Source of the DNA: an uncultured Clostridia bacterium
GTDB lineage: Bacteria; Bacillota; Clostridia; TANB77; CAG-508
Direction: 5' to 3'
NCBI GenBank assembly: GCA_934169535.1
Contig: CAKPOC010000026.1
Coordinates: 1-15,710 of the forward strand
Length of the DNA: 15,710 nucleotides
Part shown: one piece after another, positions 1 to 6,659 of the stretch
How the letters are laid out: each line of letters opens with the position of its first letter
Numbering within the stretch: position 1 is the stretch's first letter
Position numbers and translations under genes: made by a program
Notes under the pieces: generated by a model
Database searches by the model: none
What the model was told of the DNA's origin: nothing
Seen by the model: the letters and a program-made list of their open reading frames with translations, nothing else

Positions 1-902
1 ATATATGTACTTCCTGGAATTGTTTTTGCTAAATGTTTTACTTGAGCTCCTGCTTCGCCTATTTCTAGCGTATTTTTAAACCTTCCTGGAGTTACTTCAA
101 CTGCTGAAACAGAGATTGAAACAATTGGAAATTCTTCAACTATTCCTTTTCTATTTTCTACTTCTATATATCCTTTTTCTAAGTCTTCCTTTGTGTAGAA
201 TTTTGTTACTTTTTTGTCGAATTCTAGTATTATATTTTGGCAAATTTTTTCAAAATCTTCGTCTTCTACAATTGCCATAAAGTCATCTCCACCAATATGA
301 CCTACAAAATTATTGTCATATTCCTTATAATGAACATTATCTAATATAACTCTTGCAGTAAATTTTATAATTTCATCTCCTGCTGAAAATCCATATACGT
401 CGTTGTATGCCTTAAAATTATCTAAATCAAAGTACACCATAACAAAGTATTCTTTTTTGCTAAGTCTTTTTTTCATTTCTGCTTGAATTTGAACATTTCC
501 TGGAAGATTTGTAAGTGGACTTACTTTTCTATTCATAAACATTAGCTCTATTATGTTTAGTACTGTATAATAAATGTACTCTTTATCCATAGGCTTTTTT
601 ATGAAATATGTTGCTCCATGTTTTAAAATTTCTACTCTATGCTCTCTTTCAGTATTTGAAGTTAAAACAATTATTGGAGTTATTCCATTATCATCATTTT
701 GCTTTATAGAATCACAAATATCTTCAGCTTTAATATTTATTGCGTCCTCATTTATCATAATCAGTGCAGGTATTTCTCTAAGTGCTGTTTCTACTTCTTC
801 TGATTTTACCTGTATAAATTTAAGTTTTTTTTCTGCTTTAAATATTTCTTTTAAATTTGCTATAAGTTCATTTTCTTCGTCTATTATATAAATTGTTTGC
901 AT
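1..902 (-). CDS. Response-regulator-like GGDEF (GGDDF) protein, 3' end outside window
   Basis: The frame is open from the ATG at 902-900 to the left edge, giving 300 residues with the C-terminus missing. Residues 1-120 have a receiver (CheY-like) pattern: acidic pair D8-E9, T81 in 'IIVLTS', and K102-K103 before proline. The residue expected to be the phosphoacceptor aspartate (after 'PALIMI') is N51, so the domain is probably not phosphorylated in the usual way. A GGDEF domain follows: 'SPLTNLPGN' at 128-136, 'FDLDNFKAYND' at 158-168, and the signature GGDDF at 204-208 in place of GGDEF. GGDEF domains make cyclic di-GMP or bind GTP/c-di-GMP as sensors; whether this one is active cannot be read from the sequence. 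There is no membrane segment, so it should be cytoplasmic. A purine-rich AAGAAGGG lies a few bases upstream of the ATG. It sits 73 bp downstream of the Ig-like membrane protein on the same strand and is probably co-transcribed with it. Confidence 0.85.
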   Translation of the reverse strand, partial: MQTIYIIDEENELIANLKEIFKAEKKLKFIQVKSEEVETALREIPALIMINEDAINIKAEDICDSIKQNDDNGITPIIVLTSNTEREHRVEILKHGATYFIKKPMDKEYIYYTVLNIIELMFMNRKVSPLTNLPGNVQIQAEMKKRLSKKEYFVMVYFDLDNFKAYNDVYGFSAGDEIIKFTARVILDNVHYKEYDNNFVGHIGGDDFMAIVEDEDFEKICQNIILEFDKKVTKFYTKEDLEKGYIEVENRKGIVEEFPIVSISVSAVEVTPGRFKNTLEIGEAGAQVKHLAKTIPGSTY

Positions 903-927
903 AATAATTCCCTTCTTAAGTTCAAAA

Positions 928-970
928 TATATGCACATAATTTTTTATATTTAAAATTAATGTGCATATA
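928..970 (-). terminator. Long inverted repeat between the Ig-like gene and the GGDEF gene
   Basis: TATATGCACAT (928-938) pairs perfectly with ATGTGCATATA (960-970). The stem continues inward with AATTTT/AAAATT after a one-base bulge at 959, leaving an 8-nt loop. The hairpin starts 5 nt after the stop of the 329-residue gene and ends about 25 nt before the GGDEF start codon. Downstream on the minus strand is a short TATTTTG run, so it could be a weak terminator or attenuator. The stem is AT-rich and no separate promoter is evident for the GGDEF gene, so a regulatory or mRNA-processing role is also possible. Confidence 0.5.
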
Positions 971-975
971 CTTTA

Positions 976-1965
976 TTAATAATTATATATTCCATCAAAT
1001 TCAGATACTTGCTCACTTACATTATATGCGTTAATTTTAACTTTATTTTCTCCCTTTTCTACCTTTTGTCTATATTCAAAATCAGTTGTTCCTAATGGTA
1101 CGTCTGGGTTCGTTTGATATAGAACATCATTTATGTAGTAGGCAACCATTTTTATTGCGTCATCATCATGTACTTTTATAATTAAATATGATGGATCTGT
1201 ACTGTCAACTGTAACCTCTATTTTTGGCTCTGTTGCGCCTTTTATTTCTTGTGTTTTTTCCTCTTTATTGCCTGCTTTATCTGTTGCCTCAATTTTGATT
1301 GTTTGTTGGCCTTGTTCAACAGGTAAAGTAATTTCTACTTTATTTTGTCCTTCATCTGCTTTTACCTCTTTAGCTTCATCATCACCTATTTGGTATACTA
1401 TTGTGTCAAGTTCTTCATTGTCTTCAATTGTAATTTTTACATTTTTGTCTACATTTTCAAAATCTATTGTTGGTTTTTCTGTATCCGAATTTTCCTGTAC
1501 ATAGTTTTTAACAAACTTTGTTTTGTGGCCTTTGCTATCTGTAACTTCTATGTTTAATGTGTTTACTTGAGTAGTTCCTACTTCTGGTATATTTGTAGAA
1601 AGTTCCACCTGTGTTTTATTTTGACCAGATACTGCTACCGAACCATTGTTATTCCAAGAATAAGATATAGTATCAATTCCTGCAGAACTACTTACACTAA
1701 TCTTTATTTCCGCTCCTTGTTTTGTTGTACTTACTGTTGGAATAACTGCATTTTTTTGATCATTTATTTCGGTTATTACAGCATAAGCTCCGCTTCCAGA
1801 TAGTATTAATCCGAAAAGTAATATTATTATTGCAAACATCCTTACGACAGATTTTATTTGCATAGGCTCCTTATTTTTTGGTTTATTGTTTCGTTGAATA
1901 TTATTATTAAATTGAAATTCATTGTTATTTTGTTCTGAATTATCAGTCATTAAAATTTGATTCAC
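976..1965 (-). CDS. Membrane-anchored extracellular protein with Ig-like repeats
   Basis: This 329-residue protein has an Asn-rich, charged N-terminal segment (1-40), one membrane segment at about 43-63, and an extracellular remainder. The outer part reads as three Ig-like beta-sandwich units at about 75-158, 164-242 and 246-328. The middle one ends in 'EATDKAGNKEE', the D-x-AGN pattern common in bacterial Ig-like domains. There is no signal-peptidase lipobox and no sorting motif, so an N-in/C-out anchor is inferred. The start is taken as GTG at 1965-1963 because AAAGGAGG (1983-1976) lies 11 nt upstream; the ATG at 1950 would be 26 nt away. It lies downstream of the 1462-residue surface protein on the same strand but has its own good promoter. 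A surface adhesion, scaffolding or wall-binding role is plausible; the specific function is unknown. Confidence 0.8.
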   Translation of the reverse strand: MNQILMTDNSEQNNNEFQFNNNIQRNNKPKNKEPMQIKSVVRMFAIIILLFGLILSGSGAYAVITEINDQKNAVIPTVSTTKQGAEIKISVSSSAGIDTISYSWNNNGSVAVSGQNKTQVELSTNIPEVGTTQVNTLNIEVTDSKGHKTKFVKNYVQENSDTEKPTIDFENVDKNVKITIEDNEELDTIVYQIGDDEAKEVKADEGQNKVEITLPVEQGQQTIKIEATDKAGNKEEKTQEIKGATEPKIEVTVDSTDPSYLIIKVHDDDAIKMVAYYINDVLYQTNPDVPLGTTDFEYRQKVEKGENKVKINAYNVSEQVSEFDGIYNY

Positions 1966-1999
1966 TTTGACTTTTGCCTCCTTTGTTTTTTACAAACAA

Positions 2000-2028
2000 A
2001 TTATAACATAGCAATTTTTTAAAGTAAA
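2000..2028 (-). promoter_or_regulatory. Sigma-A-type promoter with extended -10 for the Ig-like gene
   Basis: On the minus strand, TTTACT (2028-2023), a 17-nt spacer and TATAAT (2005-2000) are seen. The -10 is preceded by TGT, giving TGTTATAAT, an extended -10. It lies about 35 nt upstream of the GTG start, leaving a short leader that carries AAAGGAGG. This supports independent transcription of the 329-residue gene. Confidence 0.65.
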
Positions 2029-2056
2029 TAATATTATTACATTTTTTGCAAAATTT

Positions 2057-2082
2057 AACTTCCTTCATATTAGAAGGAAGTT
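2057..2082 (-). terminator. Hairpin terminator after the large surface protein
   Basis: AACTTCCTTC (2057-2066) and GAAGGAAGTT (2073-2082) form a perfect 10-bp stem with a 6-nt loop, starting 6 nt past the stop codon of the 1462-residue gene. The downstream minus-strand sequence TAAATTTTG is only moderately T-rich, so termination may be partial. Confidence 0.65.
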
Positions 2083-2088
2083 ATTATT

Positions 2089-5000
2089 TTATAGTATGAA
2101 TTTTTTAATTAAAGTTACTCCTAAAATTACTATTGCCAATACTCCAAAAGTTATTCCAAAATATACTTGTACTTGACCTGTTTGCACTGTTACAAGTACT
2201 GGTGCATCATCTATATCATCTTCGCCTTCTTTTTTGTTATTTGGTGTTGAATCTATATCTGGTGCTCCAAAGTCGTTGTAGTCTTTGCTAATTTCTGCCC
2301 AGTTGTCCATAACTTTCATGTTTTCTTCACTATTTATCCATGTAAGAATTACTTCTACTTCAGTACTTTCTCCTGGTTTTAATAGTATATCCTTTGCAGA
2401 ATCTGTTACTATTGTTTTGTCATCTACTACGGTCCATGTTGGATTATCCTCTGCTACAAATTTTAATCCGTCTGGTATGTAATCTTTAATTTCTTTAGCA
2501 TATCCTGCTATTTGACCTTCGTTAGTTACTCTTATGCTATATTTAAATTTTATAGTAACAGAATTTAATTTACTCTTTTTTAAGTCAACTTTAACTATTG
2601 CTTCTGGATCGTCTTCTGCTTTATGTCCTGTATCTGTTACTTTTTGTGAACCATCAGCTTCTGTTACAATTGCTTGTGTTACCCATTTTCTTAGGCTTAA
2701 ATCAAAATATTGAACTTTAATTTTTTCTATATCTTGGTCATCTTCGCCTTCATTCCATTCATCCGGTGTTGAATCTCTATCATCTACATCATTTCCGTCT
2801 TCATCTTTATCTTCAGAAATTTGAGCTTTATTTATTATTATTCTATCAGATGTATTTGGAACTGTTACTTTAAATGCTACTTGAACATCCTTGTAGTAAA
2901 GAGTTGTTCCATCAAATGCTTTTATTAAATTTGCTCCTTCTACTTTTTCTTGTTCTTTTGACAAGTAGTCAGTTACAATTGATACTGCATCTTTTACATT
3001 TGTTGTAACATTTCCATCTTTGTCTAGCATATTCCATCTATAAGTTGTATTTGTTTCATCTTCTGGTAAGAATTCTAATCCTTCTGGAATGTCATCTTTA
3101 ACAAGCTCTGCATAACCATTAATTTGACCTTCATTGTAAACTCTTATTGTATATGTTACAATGTCTGAATTTTTAACAAGAACTGGTTCCTTTGTATGGT
3201 TGTAATCTGCTGTTGTAGAACTTCCATCTTGTAATTTACTTGTGTCTACTTGTGGAATTCTTGATGTTACTTTTGTATTATTTACTCCTGTAATAAATTT
3301 ACGTAAGCTTAAGTCGAACTCTTTAACTGTTGTGTCTATTTTTACTTTTTCAAAGTCATCATCATCTTGTTGACCTTTTACATATGAATTTGAAATTTCA
3401 TTATCTTTGTAATTTTCTCTATCAGTTCCTGTTGGAATTATAGCATTTGCTTTTTGTGAATCTCTATCTGTTACACTTGCTCCATTTTTGTTTACAAAAT
3501 CAGTAATTTCAGCAATGTTTGTTATTTTGTTTGCCATTGGTTCTGTTTTAACAACTTCGCATACTACTTTTATTTCTTTGTAAGAAAGTGTTGTTCCATC
3601 AAATGCTTTAATTTTATTTGCTCTTGCGGCAGTTTCATTATCTTTTGATAGATAATTTGTTGAAATTTGTTGAGCATTATTTGCATTTACTGTCCATTCA
3701 TAAGTTTTATTTATTTCATTTTCTGGTAAGAATTTTAATTGTTCTGGTAAGTGGTCTGTTACTGTATTTGCATATCCATCAACGTCACCTTCATTATAAA
3801 CCCTTATTGTGTATGTTACAATTGAACCTATTTTTACTTCTAGTGGTTCTTTAGAGTGATTGTAAATTGCTGTTGTTGCTGTTCCATTTGCTAAATTTGT
3901 TATATTTACCTGTGGAATTCTTGATGTTATTTCTTTTCCATCTATATTAGTAATAAATTTACGTAAGCTTAAATCAAATGCTTTTACTGTTATTTTTTCA
4001 AAGTCATCATCATCTTGTTGACCTTCTACATATGAATTTGAAATTTCGTTATCTTTGTAATTTTCTCTATCAGTTCCTGTTGGAATTGTAGCATTTGAGC
4101 CTTGCGAATCCCTATCTGTTACTGTATTTCCTTGGCCGTCTGTAAATTTAGAAATTTCGGCAATGTTTGTTATTTTGTTTGCCATTGGCTCTGTTTGAAT
4201 AACTTTACATGCAACTTTTACATCTATATAAGAAAGAGTATTTCCTCCATCATAAGCATTTATTTTATTTACTCCTGTTGTTTTTTCATTTGCTTTTCCT
4301 GTATATGTTGTTTTTATTGTTTTTGCTTTTGCTACATCTGTTGTTTCATTTCCAGATTCATCATATAATTTCCAACCATATGTTGTATTTATTTCATGAC
4401 CTGCTATAAATTGTAATTGTTCTGGTAAGTGATCTGTTATCTCTTCTACATATCCATCAACTTCACCTTCGTTGTAAACTCTTATTGTGTATACAACTGT
4501 AGATCCTACATCTACTTTAAGTGGTGCTTTAGAATGAATATATGTTGCTGTTGTTGCTGTTCCTGCTTTTAATGCAGATACATCTACTTGTGGTATTCTT
4601 GATGTTATTTCTTGTCCATCTATGTTTGTTATAAATTTACGTAAGCTTAAATCTAATGATTTGATTATTAATTTTTCGAAATCATCATCATCTTGTTGTC
4701 CTGGTATATAAGTTTCGCCTCTATTTATTTCATTATCTTTGTAATTTTCTAAGTTTGTTCCTGTTGGAATTGTAGCATTTGAGCCTTGTGAATCTCTATC
4801 TGTAACTGCATTTCCTTGTCCATCTGTAAATTTAGAAATTTCAGCAATATTTGTTATTTTATTTGCCATTGGTGTTGTTGATACTACTTTACATCTAATT
4901 TGTACATCTTTATATGAAAGAGTATCTCCTCCATCGTATGCCTTAATTAAATTTTCCTTTGGTGTAGTTTCATTTGCGACACCTAAATATGTAGTTTTAA

Positions 5001-6477
5001 CTGTGTGTAAGTCATTTCCCGATAATTGCCATCCATATTTGATGTTTAATTCATCATTTGTAATAAACTCTAATTGTTCTGGTAAATGATCTGTTATTTC
5101 TTCTACATATCCATCTGTGCTTGCTTCGTTATAAACTCTTATTGTATATGTTACAATATCACCTAATTGCACCTTTACTGGTGTTTTTGGATGAGTATAT
5201 GTTGCTGTTGTTGCTGTTCCTGCTTTTAATGCAGATACATTTACTTGTGGTACTCTTGAAGTAACCTGTGTTCCATTTACTTCTGTAATAAATTTTCTTA
5301 ATGATAAATCAAATGGATTTGGCACTACTATTGATGCTTCATCTGAAAAATGTAAAGCTTGTTCTTCTATTATTACTACTGGTTGCTCTGTATTTGGAGC
5401 ATTTTCTACAGACCAATATGTTGCAGTTTTTGTAGAATATGAACTATTTAATGTTATTGTTATTCCTGGTATATTTGAACTTGTTGGAACCATTAAATAA
5501 AATTCTGTGCCTACTAATTCGCTTATGTCTTTGTCTGTTGCAACAATTTGTCCTTGTTCATTTTTTACTCCTAATGTTGGTGTAATTGCACTGCTTGTTA
5601 CAGAATCTTTGCATGTCATAGATATTGTATAATTTTCGTTTAATAATTGATTTATTTTATATGGTCCTGCGACATAGTTATTTTCAATTTTTTGCATGCT
5701 AGCATTTGAACTAACAAGTTCTACTGGCTTAGTTGTATTTGAAGAACTTGTGTAATTTGCAGGAGCATTTGTTATATAATATTCAAATAATGCTTCTGCT
5801 GCATCTTGTTTGTCCCAATTTCCTAAGTCTTCAAATGTTTTGTATGCGTCAATTCCTGTATCTAAACCTTTTGTAGTGTTTGTCTTTAATTCTATTTGAT
5901 TATAACAATACTCAGGATCTCCACTATTTGTAAAATGCCATATTGCAAGCTGTTGAATAACATCTATGTCATCATCTGTAAGTGACATATAAGCTTCATC
6001 TGGTATTTTATTTTTTAAGAATGCATTTCTTGCAGAAGTGTTGTCCTTTGATGTGTCTGGCATAACATAGAAATTATCTAGTAGCCACATAAGCTTATTA
6101 TAATTTTCGCCTGTTGGTAAAACATTTCTGTATGTTGTTGGTATTGCATCTAAATTACGTATATTAAATTTTTGTGTATATGTACTAATTTTAGGATTAT
6201 TTCCTGTAGACATATCTGAAGAGCCAAAACCTGGTCCTGCTTTAATACAGTAAATTGTTTTATTTAAATTTGGACTTGTTCCCATAGTACTTTCATAGCT
6301 TGCTATTTTCCACACTTTTTTACCCGCTTGTGCATACGCAAAACCTGAATTACGTAATGAAACAATTCCTAAATATAAAGGTCCACTTGATTCGGCTTTT
6401 ACATTTGTTGTTCCTAAAGCTAATAGTGTACCTATTGATAATATTGTTCCTAATAAAATCTTTCTAAATTTTTTCAT
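2089..6477 (-). CDS. Secreted thioester-domain surface protein with five repeated DLSLRKF modules
   Basis: This 1462-residue protein begins with a signal peptide (basic MKKFRK, hydrophobic core 8-22, likely cleavage near A29). Residues of about 30-240 look like a thioester (TQXA-type) domain: C77 in 'TIYCIKAG' and Q176 in 'IQQLAIW' match the Cys and Gln motifs that form an internal thioester in Gram-positive covalent adhesins. A beta-rich linker (about 250-385) precedes five modules starting at residues 389, 608, 834, 1054 and 1258, each opening with (F/L)DLSLRK(F/W). Modules share 'YTIRVYNE', 'DHLPEQL', 'NIAEI' and, in three, 'GQQDDDDFEK'. The Lys near the start and Asn near the end are consistent with fimbrial D2/CnaB-like isopeptide domains (inference). 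The C-terminus has 'TVQTG' (1430-1434), a hydrophobic stretch at 1438-1457 and a KK tail: membrane-anchored, or a variant sortase signal. Neighbours are a membrane Ig-like protein and a GGDEF protein. The likely role is covalent surface attachment; the ligand is unknown. Confidence 0.85.
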   Translation of the reverse strand: MKKFRKILLGTILSIGTLLALGTTNVKAESSGPLYLGIVSLRNSGFAYAQAGKKVWKIASYESTMGTSPNLNKTIYCIKAGPGFGSSDMSTGNNPKISTYTQKFNIRNLDAIPTTYRNVLPTGENYNKLMWLLDNFYVMPDTSKDNTSARNAFLKNKIPDEAYMSLTDDDIDVIQQLAIWHFTNSGDPEYCYNQIELKTNTTKGLDTGIDAYKTFEDLGNWDKQDAAEALFEYYITNAPANYTSSSNTTKPVELVSSNASMQKIENNYVAGPYKINQLLNENYTISMTCKDSVTSSAITPTLGVKNEQGQIVATDKDISELVGTEFYLMVPTSSNIPGITITLNSSYSTKTATYWSVENAPNTEQPVVIIEEQALHFSDEASIVVPNPFDLSLRKFITEVNGTQVTSRVPQVNVSALKAGTATTATYTHPKTPVKVQLGDIVTYTIRVYNEASTDGYVEEITDHLPEQLEFITNDELNIKYGWQLSGNDLHTVKTTYLGVANETTPKENLIKAYDGGDTLSYKDVQIRCKVVSTTPMANKITNIAEISKFTDGQGNAVTDRDSQGSNATIPTGTNLENYKDNEINRGETYIPGQQDDDDFEKLIIKSLDLSLRKFITNIDGQEITSRIPQVDVSALKAGTATTATYIHSKAPLKVDVGSTVVYTIRVYNEGEVDGYVEEITDHLPEQLQFIAGHEINTTYGWKLYDESGNETTDVAKAKTIKTTYTGKANEKTTGVNKINAYDGGNTLSYIDVKVACKVIQTEPMANKITNIAEISKFTDGQGNTVTDRDSQGSNATIPTGTDRENYKDNEISNSYVEGQQDDDDFEKITVKAFDLSLRKFITNIDGKEITSRIPQVNITNLANGTATTAIYNHSKEPLEVKIGSIVTYTIRVYNEGDVDGYANTVTDHLPEQLKFLPENEINKTYEWTVNANNAQQISTNYLSKDNETAARANKIKAFDGTTLSYKEIKVVCEVVKTEPMANKITNIAEITDFVNKNGASVTDRDSQKANAIIPTGTDRENYKDNEISNSYVKGQQDDDDFEKVKIDTTVKEFDLSLRKFITGVNNTKVTSRIPQVDTSKLQDGSSTTADYNHTKEPVLVKNSDIVTYTIRVYNEGQINGYAELVKDDIPEGLEFLPEDETNTTYRWNMLDKDGNVTTNVKDAVSIVTDYLSKEQEKVEGANLIKAFDGTTLYYKDVQVAFKVTVPNTSDRIIINKAQISEDKDEDGNDVDDRDSTPDEWNEGEDDQDIEKIKVQYFDLSLRKWVTQAIVTEADGSQKVTDTGHKAEDDPEAIVKVDLKKSKLNSVTIKFKYSIRVTNEGQIAGYAKEIKDYIPDGLKFVAEDNPTWTVVDDKTIVTDSAKDILLKPGESTEVEVILTWINSEENMKVMDNWAEISKDYNDFGAPDIDSTPNNKKEGEDDIDDAPVLVTVQTGQVQVYFGITFGVLAIVILGVTLIKKFIL
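2180..5313 (-). repeat. Five tandem coding modules, two with near-identical DNA blocks
   Basis: Modules run approximately 5313-4657, 4656-3979, 3978-3319, 3318-2707 and 2706-2180 (about 200-226 codons each, the last shorter). Modules 1-3 are closest. At DNA level, the block around 3346-3440 recurs with few changes around 4006-4100, and the plus-strand string TTTACGTAAGCTTAA occurs near 3298, 3958 and 4638 at three module starts. Modules 4 and 5 are more divergent; module 5 has W for F in the opening motif. Such repetition could allow module gain or loss by recombination. Confidence 0.85.
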
Positions 6478-6515
6478 AATTATTTATGTGTTATTTTTTA
6501 ACACACATCCTCCTT
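6478..6515 (-). promoter_or_regulatory. Distant Shine-Dalgarno and intervening hairpin before the large surface gene
   Basis: The only good ribosome binding site, AAGGAGG (6515-6509), is 31 nt from the ATG, well beyond normal spacing. Between them TGTGTTA (6505-6499) and TAACACA (6493-6487) form a stem with a five-A loop, extendable by a G-U and a U-A pair to 6507-6485. If folded, the effective spacing becomes about 8 nt. No in-frame start exists closer to the Shine-Dalgarno; a stop codon interrupts the frame at 6486-6484. Confidence 0.55.
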
Positions 6516-6541
6516 AAATTTTAATATTAAGATACATTTTT

Positions 6542-6570
6542 ATTATATAATATAATACTTTTAAAATCAA
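6542..6570 (-). promoter_or_regulatory. Sigma-A-type promoter for the large surface gene
   Basis: On the minus strand, TTGATT (6570-6565), a 17-nt spacer and a perfect TATAAT (6547-6542) lie about 65 nt upstream of the ATG. This leaves roughly 20 nt of leader before the Shine-Dalgarno, too short to hold a riboswitch. Confidence 0.65.
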
Positions 6571-6659
6571 GTTTTTTCCCTAGAAAATTACAGTTTTTTT
6601 CGTTTTTTTATTGCTTTTTTTTTACTATTCATATAAAATATTTTCGGATGGTGAATTTT

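Noticed and set aside
574..891. 105-codon plus-strand open frame
   Set aside because: It is antisense to the receiver domain of the GGDEF protein, whose motifs are unambiguous, and looks like spurious Ser/Ile/Phe-rich translation.
1963..1973. AGTCAAA heptad between RBS and start of the Ig-like gene as a CtsR site
   Set aside because: Only one heptad is present; CtsR needs a tandem pair with 3-nt spacing, as at 13402-13418.
3618..4409. Several plus-strand open frames of 60-90 codons inside the large surface gene
   Set aside because: They are antisense to the repeated modules, rich in Leu/Phe/Cys from low-complexity sequence, have no ribosome binding sites, and the minus-strand protein is clearly the real gene.
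2180..5313. CRISPR-like repeat array
   Set aside because: The repeats are about 600-680 bp in-frame protein modules, not short direct repeats with unique spacers.
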